Source: an uncultured Bacteroidales bacterium (GTDB lineage Bacteria; Bacteroidota; Bacteroidia; Bacteroidales; F082). Taken from it: DNA of 64,000 bases. A program made the translations under genes and the position numbers. The notes under the pieces are model-generated. The model worked only from the letters and a program-made list of their open reading frames with translations. It had not been told where the DNA came from and searched no databases. Each line of letters starts with the position of its first letter. Position 1 is the first letter of the stretch. Location of the stretch: assembly GCA_900317055.1 (NCBI GenBank), contig ONFF01000005.1:124001-188000 (forward strand). The letters are read 5' to 3'. Shown here piece by piece: positions 35,834 to 43,316 of this stretch.

Positions 35834-35921
35834 AACGTCATCCCAAGACCTTTTTACTACAGGATAAGAAGGATACCTGCCAGCCTCCGGCCTCATGATG
35901 GAGCTATCTACGGCTGGTTCT
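35834..35921. repeat. Dispersed 88-bp repeat R1, copy 2
   Basis: Second copy of the element at 33277-33363, in the same orientation and again about 20 bases past the stop of a minus-strand gene (here 35942). Differences cluster in the loop between CTCCGGCC and CTATCTACGG. Confidence 0.85.
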
Positions 35922-35941
35922 ATAACTATCTTGTTAACTTA

Positions 35942-36307
35942 TTATTCATCTTTAACCTTTATCAGTATTTGTTTACGTTTAGAACCAAGTGCTCTGTAGG
36001 CATTGATTTTCTTGCAAATACCACCTCTGCCAGACACCACACCGTTTCTGCGTAGGATTGTCGATTTGTCATCAAGAATGACTATCTTGGTTGCTTCGTC
36101 AACATGGCTTTGATACCATTCGGTGAATAGCCAATCGGAATGTGGAGCGCCTTGGTCGCTGGTTATGACAACAAGGTCAGGATTCACACAATAGTCGTAG
36201 AATTCATCGTCGTTGTCGAAGTAGAGGATGTTTTTTTCTTCATCGATGTTCATTGCTTCATAAGATTTGCCTATGCATCGCGAGGTTTTTAGGTTATATT
36301 CAATCAT
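35942..36307 (-). CDS. Hypothetical acidic protein (121 or 103 aa)
   Basis: 121 residues from 36307, or 103 from the inner ATG at 36253 (MNIDEEKNILYFDND). The first 18 codons overlap the CCTCGCGATG motif that elsewhere lies upstream of genes, and the distance from motif to ATG (22 bases) matches the one before the 42699 start (23 bases). The shorter start is therefore likely. The body includes LVVITSDQGAPHSDWLFTEW and a basic C-terminus. No family recognised. Confidence 0.5.
   Translation of the reverse strand: MIEYNLKTSRCIGKSYEAMNIDEEKNILYFDNDDEFYDYCVNPDLVVITSDQGAPHSDWLFTEWYQSHVDEATKIVILDDKSTILRRNGVVSGRGGICKKINAYRALGSKRKQILIKVKDE
36273..36293 (-). repeat. CCTCGCGATG leader motif, copy 1
   Basis: Minus-strand AAAACCTCGCGATGCATAGG. 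Two more copies lie at 42718-42737 and 45095-45114. All are close to the starts of minus-strand island genes or their remains. Confidence 0.65.
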
Positions 36308-36365
36308 TTTTGTGATAAGTCATTTTAGAGAGAAATCAAGATCAGTATCAAAAACCAATCCTCTG

Positions 36366-36806
36366 CTATTTGATTTTTTCCCATGCATTTTCATATTGCG
36401 CAACCATGCTTCGTTTCACGTTGTCACACCCAATAACTTTTTTCCATTCTGTCATTCTGTTCATTTCCATTTGTGCTCTTCCCATTTCTTCATGACTGAG
36501 AATGTAATAATGTGAGATGTTCTCAGAATCAATGAAAACTAAAACCCAGAAATCGGGATGATCGTTTCGACTTTTATCATAGTACTTTTGGAAGAATCCA
36601 GTAACAAATTTATTACTTCGTGTGGTCTTCACTTCAATTCTTCTAAAATATCCATCATTAAGATGGACGAAAATGTCGACAGCCTTAGCGTTACCCATAG
36701 TAATGCTGACGTCAAATCCTCGTTTGGATAGTTCTGAACAGACGCCATACTCGCCTGCCATACTTATTTTTAGTTTTTCGCTCGATGTTGTTTTCATAAT
36801 TAACAC
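36366..36806 (-). CDS. PD-(D/E)XK-like nuclease protein (146 aa)
   Basis: 146 residues (or from the second ATG at 36797). The pattern GEYGVCSELSKRGFDVS, then AVDIFVHLNDGYFRRIEVKT has the D...E-x-K arrangement and the preceding helix found in small PD-(D/E)XK nucleases such as archaeal-type resolvases and restriction enzymes. A nuclease role is inferred from this motif alone. AT-rich and set among other nuclease genes. Confidence 0.55.
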   Translation of the reverse strand: MLIMKTTSSEKLKISMAGEYGVCSELSKRGFDVSITMGNAKAVDIFVHLNDGYFRRIEVKTTRSNKFVTGFFQKYYDKSRNDHPDFWVLVFIDSENISHYYILSHEEMGRAQMEMNRMTEWKKVIGCDNVKRSMVAQYENAWEKIK

Positions 36807-36863
36807 ATTTTGAGATGATTATAAAATGAATAAAAGTTTGTTTACAATTTCATAATATTTATA

Positions 36864-38438
36864 TCAACTGCAAATCATTTTCAGCCTCTCCCAAACCTTC
36901 ACCATGGCCCAAGTGTCAAGCTCGCAATAGCGGAGCAGGGCTTCGCGGCTGGCTTTGGCTTCTTCGGGCGACATGTCTTGGATTTTTGGGAAGAGCGTCA
37001 TCGCATTGCCACCGTTTTGGCAACGTTCGTCGAGGTTGTGGTAATTGAGTTCCGCATCATCAGGGAAGAGCGCAGGCAGCACGCTCTTGATGCTGAACGA
37101 GCCACCCATGGCGGGCACATAATAATCTCCGGCACGGAATGGATCGATGAGGTCGACGATGTGGTCGGCAATATTCAGCAGATGTTGGTTTAGGTCTGGA
37201 TAAATCGAAGCCAGTTCCTTGATGCGACCACACTCGAAGCCTTTGTTGTAGGCCAGGGTACATACGTTCAATGGAATGTCCTTGCAAAGCTGCTCGGCCA
37301 ATTTACGACGTGGGTCAGAGCCGTCGCTGGGTGCCAGAAACTCCTTGTGTTGGTAGGGCGCAGAGGCACTCTCCTTAATGTGGAGCGAGTATTGGAAGGT
37401 AATCTGTTGGTATGGCTTCTGTCCGTCAAATTGGGGAATGGCTTGCTGTAGAGTCTCAAAGTCAAGGAAATAGAGTGGATAACTCAGGCCGGAAAGAAAC
37501 TTGCGGATGCCCGCAACATTGATGTGTTCCGTTTTGTTCAGCGCGCATCCCACCTGCATCAGCTGTAAGGGCAACGTCTTGTTGGGTTTCTTGATATATT
37601 TCGGGTCAGATGTCTTGTTTTGTAGCTCTACCAACACATCCTCAAACGAAATGTGTCCGGCCTTATAGTATTTCAGCTTTTCTGAGAAGTTCATGCTGTA
37701 TATGTCGAACACCGTCGGCTCGTCCTCGGGCACGCCATGAAGCCGCTTGCAATAGTCAAAGAAGGCGCATTTATAGGGCTTCGTGCAGTGCTTTTCAAGG
37801 TCAATGTCGGGCTCGTTGCAGTCACACAGCACCTTCATCGCCCGTTTCACTTGGGTCGGCACTTTCAGGTATTCGTTATCCACCAACTTCTCCATGTCGA
37901 CGATGACGAACAACTGTTGCAAGTCAAGCGCTCCCTTTCGCACATAGTTGCTGTTGAGGCATACCAGGAAGGTGTTGATGACTTTGAGGCCGCATTTTTC
38001 AAGCAGCCATTTCTGGTAAGCGATATCGGGCGCATACTTTTCGAGTTCGGTCTCCTTACCATCATACTCCGGGAAACTTGTGCTCTTCACCTCATAAATA
38101 TCCCAGCCGTCGCCGTTGCGACGCAGGATGTCGACAGCACAGTAGTGGCCGTCGAGGGCAAACGAGGCCTCGCAGATGTTGTCAGTGCCGCGGTCCATCT
38201 CCTGTCGGGTCAGGTCTACCATGGCGTTGAGGTCGAGGCTGCCGTCAGGGTTTTTGGTGGTCACATCGATGTACGTGCCGAAGAGTTGCATGGCGAGGTC
38301 ACCGACCTCATTGCCTTGTTCGAAGCGGGCTTGCAAAGCCGGGTCTTCTGTTGCTGCTTCTGGTTTAAACACCTTCAGCCAGAGGATCTTAGGGCATTGG
38401 CAGAAGGCCGTGTAGCGTGATTTGGAGAGTCCTTTCAT
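36864..38438 (-). CDS. DUF2779 protein: Cas4-like nuclease plus DEDD exonuclease-like domain
   Basis: 524 residues from ATG 38438 (MKGLSKSRYTAFCQCPKILW). A start at 38462 overlaps the -7 box and is rejected. The N-terminal half is RecB/Cas4-like: C in FCQCPK, YEVKSTSFPE as the E-x-K nuclease strand, and cysteines in HCTKPYKCAFFDYCKRL that could bind an iron-sulfur cluster. The C-terminal half begins with YFLDFETLQQAIP, an RNase H-like DEDD exonuclease start, and later CTLAYNKGFE and YCELDTWAMV. Known members occur with mobile elements and defence genes; the substrate is unknown. Confidence 0.8.
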   Translation of the reverse strand: MKGLSKSRYTAFCQCPKILWLKVFKPEAATEDPALQARFEQGNEVGDLAMQLFGTYIDVTTKNPDGSLDLNAMVDLTRQEMDRGTDNICEASFALDGHYCAVDILRRNGDGWDIYEVKSTSFPEYDGKETELEKYAPDIAYQKWLLEKCGLKVINTFLVCLNSNYVRKGALDLQQLFVIVDMEKLVDNEYLKVPTQVKRAMKVLCDCNEPDIDLEKHCTKPYKCAFFDYCKRLHGVPEDEPTVFDIYSMNFSEKLKYYKAGHISFEDVLVELQNKTSDPKYIKKPNKTLPLQLMQVGCALNKTEHINVAGIRKFLSGLSYPLYFLDFETLQQAIPQFDGQKPYQQITFQYSLHIKESASAPYQHKEFLAPSDGSDPRRKLAEQLCKDIPLNVCTLAYNKGFECGRIKELASIYPDLNQHLLNIADHIVDLIDPFRAGDYYVPAMGGSFSIKSVLPALFPDDAELNYHNLDERCQNGGNAMTLFPKIQDMSPEEAKASREALLRYCELDTWAMVKVWERLKMICS

Positions 38439-38459
38439 GTCATTTGTGGTTTTCAACTG

Positions 38460-38491
38460 CAAAGATAAAACTATTTTGAAGAAAATTCAAA
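38460..38491 (-). promoter_or_regulatory. Island promoter family, upstream of DUF2779 gene
   Basis: TTTG (CAAA at 38488-38491), 20 bases, then TATCTTTG at 38460-38467 on the minus strand. The spacer starts AATTTTC, like the other island promoters. It fixes the downstream start at 38438. Confidence 0.8.
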
Positions 38492-38526
38492 AAAAGTGGC
38501 GCAAGCCATGAAAAACCCGCGCCACT
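38488..38526 (-). terminator. Terminator abutting the DUF2779 promoter
   Basis: On the minus strand AGTGGCGC pairs with GCGCCACT around a 16-base loop, followed by a T-run that merges into the -33 box of the next promoter. It ends the 38545-39195 gene. Confidence 0.8.
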
Positions 38527-38544
38527 CAATCCGTCATCGTCAGA

Positions 38545-39195
38545 TTAATACAACCTTACCAATTTATTGTCTTCCTCCGATTCCATGAGGCCACCGATGT
38601 TGGGTTCGGTTGGAAAAGCACTGTTGAGGGCAACAGCCCAAAGGTTGTCGGTGGGTCCAACGCCTTCTAGCGTCCCGAGGATGTCGCGGAACGACCATGA
38701 GGAAAGTAAGCCCTCGCTATTGAGTCCCTTCATGACATGGAAATCGGTGCTGCCGAGGGCTTTTTCTAATTTTTGAAAACCTGTATCCATGTCTTGCACG
38801 ATATCGATGACATCCACTTTGTTTATGGTCTCGAAGAGGGCAATCAAGTCTGTTTTGGCCTTTTCGATGCCATCGTAGTCAACATCATTACCGCTTTTGC
38901 CCAGTTCATGGCACCACTGATTCGCTTCTTCCCAGATATAGTGGCCGAAGCCGTAGAGCGAGCGCAGCTTGAGGTAGTTCACCAAGGTGTTTATTGCCTT
39001 TTCCGATTGCCACTTTTCGGTGTCGCCAGACAGGTGGTCATGAAAGACGGGTAGCATCTCCAACATCATCTCTTGAACAGCGTACGCACGACGGATACTC
39101 TCATTGGCGGCATTCCAGAAGTCTGGATAGTCGATTTCTACGATTTCTTTGTAGGTGTAGGGCAATCTCTTGCCATGGTCATTGATTGTCAGCAT
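38545..39195 (-). CDS. Hypothetical helical protein (216 aa)
   Basis: 216 residues, mostly alpha-helical and acidic, with RRAYAVQEMMLEMLPVFHDH, YGFGHYIWEEANQWCHELG and a C-terminal SFRDILGTLEGVGPTDNLW segment. No motif I can name. It has its own promoter and terminator from the island set and lies between McrC and the DUF2779 nuclease. Confidence 0.55.
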   Translation of the reverse strand: MLTINDHGKRLPYTYKEIVEIDYPDFWNAANESIRRAYAVQEMMLEMLPVFHDHLSGDTEKWQSEKAINTLVNYLKLRSLYGFGHYIWEEANQWCHELGKSGNDVDYDGIEKAKTDLIALFETINKVDVIDIVQDMDTGFQKLEKALGSTDFHVMKGLNSEGLLSSWSFRDILGTLEGVGPTDNLWAVALNSAFPTEPNIGGLMESEEDNKLVRLY

Positions 39196-39223
39196 ATTTG
39201 AATTGTTTTAGGGGTTTGCCGAC

Positions 39224-39255
39224 ATAATATAGACATTTTGGGCGGGAAATTCAAA
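39224..39255 (-). promoter_or_regulatory. Island promoter family, upstream of 216-aa gene
   Basis: TTTG (CAAA at 39252-39255), spacer AATTTCCCGCCCAAAATGTC, then TATATTAT, a two-base departure from TATATTTG. 29 bases before the ATG. Confidence 0.6.
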
Positions 39256-39291
39256 GATCAGAGGAAAAAAAACCATGAAGCATTTTTCTAT

Positions 39292-40842
39292 TTATTCAGC
39301 AATTGTATTTTCCCCTACAATCAAATCATTAACTCCAGTGACAAACTTTTCTTCCCTATCATTCATCGTGTCACGGAATTTTTTCCATGCGTCATCTAAC
39401 TTTGTTTTCTTTTCAGCTTTATCGCCCACGGTTTTTTGTGTGACATTATCCGCTACAACCAAACCTAATTTATAAAGATGACAGTCGGGACGGCCTTTAA
39501 TAGTATAATCATTATCAACATATGGACGATCATCAACGGCAACAATTTCACCGGTTTCCTCATCCATTTTTTTGGAAACAGGGTGAAACAAGAACCCTTT
39601 GTTCGCATTAAATCGATACATATACATGATGGTCTTGTAATATACCGGAGCGGCCTTTTCAGCAGAGAGTTCGTCCTTTATCAATGGGATGTATTTGGCA
39701 TCGGCCACAATCTTATTCTCTTCGTCGAAATAGTCGGGGATGATTGGTTGGAATTGCTTATTACCTTTTAAAAACAGACGATATGGACTGTTCTTGCGTG
39801 TATAATGCTTCAACATTGAGCCTTTTTCCGCCAGCACTTTCGCCACATACTCCTCCCACAGCCAGGCGGCATCGATGAGGACGCCATGGATCTTGTCGCC
39901 GTTTTCGCCATAACTCAGTTTCTCGTGGCGCAGGATGCGCAAGCAGAGTTTTTGCAAGGCGGCATATTTCGTGTAATAAGGATGGGCAACGGGACGCAAG
40001 TTCTCGTTAATGACAGACTGCATCTGCCTCGGTTGAAACGAGGGTGTGGCTTGGATGATTTGCTGCACATAGCCCTCTGTGTCAGGGTCGTTATGCAGGA
40101 CGGCTTTCCCGAAAGGCTTGCGACGGATGAACTCTATCGTATGCCTGATGAGTTGGGTGACAGGATTGTCGTAGCTGAATTCACGCGTACGGTAGGCGAT
40201 CTTTCCGTTGGCGGGAATGTTGCGCCGTATGTGCCGGTTGATGTCGATCACACCACGCACATTGGCATCGTTGTACTCGTGATAGACATATTTCTTGTAC
40301 ATGCCTTGCGACATGGCTTCTTTCAGCAGTTTTGGGAAAAAGAACAGCAGGAAGTCGAAGACCTGTGGCGCGTTGGAGCCCGCCGACGACGTAAATGAGA
40401 ACATGTTGATGGCCAACACCTTTTCCAACATATAATAAAGAAAGAAGTCGTCATCCTTCCCATCTTTGTCGATTGAAGAGAATCGGGAATGAATGCGGAT
40501 GTTAGTTCCTCTTTTCTCTGGACCTTTACCTATAAAGCCCACAACATTGCCAGTAGTGATAGAATCTATACCTTTCCCATCCTTCTCCGTAATCCTAAAG
40601 ATATATTGGTCTTTCAGTCCCTCATAGCCTTCGTTGAACGAATTAGGCCACACCAGCAACTCGCCACCTTCGGATTTCATTAGTTCACCGATGGTGGAGG
40701 AAGATAGTGCTCGAAGATTTTCCGAATTACCTCTACCCAAGTCTAGTTTTTTGGGCTTTCTTCCATACTGATCTCGCCTGGAATCGTCGGAGGCTGAATC
40801 TACTACATGCCATGTATTATCTTTGAGATGGATGGTGCTCAT
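39292..40842 (-). CDS. mcrC: McrC-like nuclease subunit of a modification-dependent restriction system
   Basis: 516 residues. The N-terminal part is a beta-rich McrC domain. YNDANVRGVIDINRHIR and YRTREFSYDNPVTQLIRHTI are typical of the LlaJI/McrC family. The PD-(D/E)XK site is IIPDYFDEENKIVADAKYI. McrC docks on an McrB ring and supplies cleavage of DNA bearing modified cytosine. It starts 12 bases after the mcrB-like stop, on one transcript. Confidence 0.85.
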   Translation of the reverse strand: MSTIHLKDNTWHVVDSASDDSRRDQYGRKPKKLDLGRGNSENLRALSSSTIGELMKSEGGELLVWPNSFNEGYEGLKDQYIFRITEKDGKGIDSITTGNVVGFIGKGPEKRGTNIRIHSRFSSIDKDGKDDDFFLYYMLEKVLAINMFSFTSSAGSNAPQVFDFLLFFFPKLLKEAMSQGMYKKYVYHEYNDANVRGVIDINRHIRRNIPANGKIAYRTREFSYDNPVTQLIRHTIEFIRRKPFGKAVLHNDPDTEGYVQQIIQATPSFQPRQMQSVINENLRPVAHPYYTKYAALQKLCLRILRHEKLSYGENGDKIHGVLIDAAWLWEEYVAKVLAEKGSMLKHYTRKNSPYRLFLKGNKQFQPIIPDYFDEENKIVADAKYIPLIKDELSAEKAAPVYYKTIMYMYRFNANKGFLFHPVSKKMDEETGEIVAVDDRPYVDNDYTIKGRPDCHLYKLGLVVADNVTQKTVGDKAEKKTKLDDAWKKFRDTMNDREEKFVTGVNDLIVGENTIAE

Positions 40843-40854
40843 GATCTTAGTCCA

Positions 40855-42171
40855 TTAATCATCAGAACCATTGTTATAGGCATCTTTGAGAATATTCATT
40901 TTGTCCTCAATATCTTTTGATGGCAATCCTCGGAAATACTCATAAAGAGTTCCTTTGAGGTAGTATTCCCAAAGGTCATCAAAATTGAAATCGACATCCT
41001 TGAGTTTTAAGAAATATGCTCCACCAATTTGATATTGTTCCGAAAGACCACATTTTGTTGTTATTGCCTTGTTTAAACTCTCCATCCTATCAACAGCCGC
41101 TTGCCTATTATTATCATCCCATTTAAATTGATCTTCATCATCACTACTTGCTGCATAGATCATCGCCTCACTATCAACCGCAGAAACCTCATAGAATGCA
41201 AAACGGCGACGGAATGCGAAATCCATACTCTCAACACTGCGGTCAATATCGTTCATCGTGCCAATTACATAAACATTGTTTGGAACATAAAAACCAGCTT
41301 TAAACTCATCATTATCTGGTACAAGGTTTTGATATTGAGTGTTCACTCTGTTGCTGAAATTATCTTTTTTATCTTTTTCGCCTCTGTATCCAGGATCAAT
41401 AGAAAAGAATAGTTCACCAAATATTTTTGAAATTTCACCACGATTTATTTCATCAATAACAAAAACATATAATCGTTCAACACAATTTTCATTTGTTTTT
41501 TTACTTTCCTCATCTTCCTTTTCTGCATTTGCAGCTTTTTTACAGAACTCCTTAAAAACACCATCTTGCCGTTTGAAGACCACTGTTTTGTCAACTGCTT
41601 CATTCTCTTCATTTACCTTTTCACCATATTCATCTGGTCTTAAACCTTCTACAAAATCCGTGTAATCATAGGATGGATGAAATTGAACAAATTTATATTG
41701 GTCTTTATTATTGCTCATTAAATCATCCACTTTACATCCAATTGTTTTAGCCGCAACCTTTCGTGCAAGATATGTTTTTCCAGTTCCAGGTGCACCTGTC
41801 AGGATAATATTCTTTTGCTTTTTTAATCTTTCGCTAAGATTCATAATATTTTCTTCTCCCCTAAGTGCCATAAGCGTTTCCCATGGATAGTTCTTGTACT
41901 TCCACCCATTATCCGTTGAATTCAATAACTCCCCAAAATAGTTTTGAACAGCTGCGCTTTTATAGTACCACGACATCCTTTCATCAACTAATTTTTTACC
42001 ACAAGCTAGTTTCCATTGCTTTTGCAGAGTATCCCATGCCTTCCCCCCTTTAAAAACTAAAGCATTATCTATAATACTATCTTTGTTCTCTTGTTTTTCT
42101 GTTTGATTTTGCTGTTGTCCAACATTGATACTCTTATGCGCTTCATTAAGCTTTTTATACAATTCATTCAA
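40855..42171 (-). CDS. mcrB: McrB-like AAA+ GTPase, motor part
   Basis: 438 residues if started at TTG 42171; no good ATG is near. Walker A is LTGAPGTGKTYLARKVA, Walker B is VFVIDEINRGEISKIFGE and the McrB signature is VIGTMNDIDRSVESMDFAFR. The ring translocates DNA using GTP and activates McrC. The same frame continues upstream without a break except one TAG at 42208-42210, then runs on as the 163-residue frame, so this may be the larger part of one interrupted McrB. Clearly AT-richer than the core genes, a sign of transfer. Confidence 0.85.
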   Translation of the reverse strand: MNELYKKLNEAHKSINVGQQQNQTEKQENKDSIIDNALVFKGGKAWDTLQKQWKLACGKKLVDERMSWYYKSAAVQNYFGELLNSTDNGWKYKNYPWETLMALRGEENIMNLSERLKKQKNIILTGAPGTGKTYLARKVAAKTIGCKVDDLMSNNKDQYKFVQFHPSYDYTDFVEGLRPDEYGEKVNEENEAVDKTVVFKRQDGVFKEFCKKAANAEKEDEESKKTNENCVERLYVFVIDEINRGEISKIFGELFFSIDPGYRGEKDKKDNFSNRVNTQYQNLVPDNDEFKAGFYVPNNVYVIGTMNDIDRSVESMDFAFRRRFAFYEVSAVDSEAMIYAASSDDEDQFKWDDNNRQAAVDRMESLNKAITTKCGLSEQYQIGGAYFLKLKDVDFNFDDLWEYYLKGTLYEYFRGLPSKDIEDKMNILKDAYNNGSDD

Positions 42172-42207
42172 ATTATTTTCTGTTACAATTGTACAAAAAA
42201 CATCTGA

Positions 42208-42699
42208 CTATAAAGCCACTATCATAGCATGAATTGCTGCCCAAGGTTTATGCTCTTCCACTTCTACTTCCTTGCCATCTTTATTTATTGTAGTTTTACA
42301 AAAAGAAACTAACTTGTCTTGTAAACTTTTACAAGCATTTTTCAAATACGATTTCTCGTTAACCTTATATTCACCTTGATTAGAGTTTTCCCCCGTCTTA
42401 GTTTCTTTTATAAACAAATCGTTTTGTTTATTTAACACCGTTTTTAATAGTTCAACTATCTCTTTCCAATTCTCGTCTTTTTTCAGTTTTTCTTTTGTTA
42501 TGTTTGAGAAACGTCCTTGCCCAACTCCAGCCACATTTATCCCTCCCAAGAATTGATCAAACAAGGTTTTATAAGTGATTTTCGTGTCGGTAATTATTGT
42601 ATCATCAATCTTACCTTCCTCTGCCGAAATCCACCTTTGGATTAAACTAGACTGTTTTTCAAAATTATCTTCACAACCAGACTTAATAACAATTTTCAT
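42208..42699 (-). CDS. N-terminal part of McrB-like protein, cut by an in-frame TAG
   Basis: 163 residues in the same frame as the McrB motor, separated from it by one TAG and 12 sense codons that read SDVFCTIVTENN. It ends in HKPWAAIHAMIVAL. McrB proteins carry a variable N-terminal DNA-recognition region, and this would be it. Either the gene has a nonsense change, or it is two polypeptides, or the stop is read through. AT-rich like the motor part. Confidence 0.6.
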   Translation of the reverse strand: MKIVIKSGCEDNFEKQSSLIQRWISAEEGKIDDTIITDTKITYKTLFDQFLGGINVAGVGQGRFSNITKEKLKKDENWKEIVELLKTVLNKQNDLFIKETKTGENSNQGEYKVNEKSYLKNACKSLQDKLVSFCKTTINKDGKEVEVEEHKPWAAIHAMIVAL

Positions 42700-42717
42700 A
42701 ATTGAAATAGCGATTCC

Positions 42718-42737
42718 CTACACATCGCGAGGTTTTG
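42718..42737 (-). repeat. CCTCGCGATG leader motif, copy 2
   Basis: Minus-strand AAAACCTCGCGATGTGTAGG, about 23 bases before the ATG at 42699. No TAnnTTTG box is seen close by, so the motif may stand in a leader rather than a promoter. Confidence 0.6.
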
Positions 42738-42775
42738 ACTATTTATATTTCTGTTTTATTTCTTTCTTTCCAAAC

Positions 42776-43003
42776 TCATTTCCTCCTCACTCCCCCACTA
42801 TACTCCCGGATATAGATCCCATAGTCGGTGTAGACCTCGATGTCGCGGCCGTTGGGGGCCAGGAGGAGGTCGAGGATGTGGTGGCCGTTGAACTCGGTGA
42901 CGCGACTCCAGCTGTTGCTACCCATAGTGGCTCTTTGCAACTGCCGGTCGTCGTTGGGGTTGATGCGGTAGATGAAACCGCCTATCTTTACTGCTTGCGC
43001 CAT
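42776..43003 (-). CDS. Hypothetical small beta-rich protein (75 aa)
   Basis: 75 residues from ATG 43003 (MAQAVKIGGFIYRINPNDDR). A start at 43108 would read through the promoter at 43026-43057. The sequence GRDIEVYTDYGIYIREYSGG looks like small beta strands. No family known. Confidence 0.5.
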   Translation of the reverse strand: MAQAVKIGGFIYRINPNDDRQLQRATMGSNSWSRVTEFNGHHILDLLLAPNGRDIEVYTDYGIYIREYSGGVRRK

Positions 43004-43025
43004 GGTTCCATTGTGTTTTGCACGG

Positions 43026-43057
43026 CAAAGATAAGGGTATTTATTTATTTTTCCAAA
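43026..43057 (-). promoter_or_regulatory. Promoter of the 75-aa gene
   Basis: TTTG (CAAA at 43054-43057), 20 bases, then TATCTTTG (43026-43033). Boxes and spacing match the consensus, but the spacer is unlike that of the island promoter family. Confidence 0.7.
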
Positions 43058-43143
43058 AAAAAGAAATGCTTGGTTTCCTTCGACCTCTTCCTTGTGTTTT
43101 TCCTTCACCCAATCAGTATAATCATAGTATCACACTACTCTAA

Positions 43144-43236
43144 AAGCCTCATCGCGGGCGCAGACCCGCGATCTCATAAAGCGGCGTGTACCCCTAAAGC
43201 GCAGGAGATCGCGGATGTTCCTCCGCGATGAGGCTT
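43144..43236. repeat. Nested palindromic element, 93 bp
   Basis: Outer arms AAGCCTCATCGCGG (43144-43157) and CCGCGATGAGGCTT (43223-43236) are perfect 14-bp inverted repeats. Inside, CGCGATCTC and GAGATCGCG form a second 9-bp pair, and each half can also fold on itself (GCGGG/CCCGC, ATCGCGGA/TCCGCGAT). It lies between two minus-strand genes and is far more GC-rich than its surroundings. It resembles a REP/BIME-type or non-autonomous mobile element. Confidence 0.8.
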
Positions 43237-43268
43237 AAGGCGTGAGTGTAGTACATGGGTGATTGATG

Positions 43269-43303
43269 CTAAAACTCCTTGTTCGTCACAAAATAGCACC
43301 AAG
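43269..43303 (-). pseudogene. Tail remnant of a leucine-rich repeat gene
   Basis: 35 bases match the last codons of the damaged gene at 44796 (33 of 35 identical by eye), encoding a WCYF..KEF ending and stop. Nothing else of the gene is left. Confidence 0.65.
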
Positions 43304-43316
43304 CCCGACCAACTTT

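Noticed and set aside
36864-38438. Cas4 of a CRISPR-Cas system
   Set aside because: The Cas4-like domain is fused to a DEDD exonuclease-like half as in DUF2779; no other cas gene or array is present.
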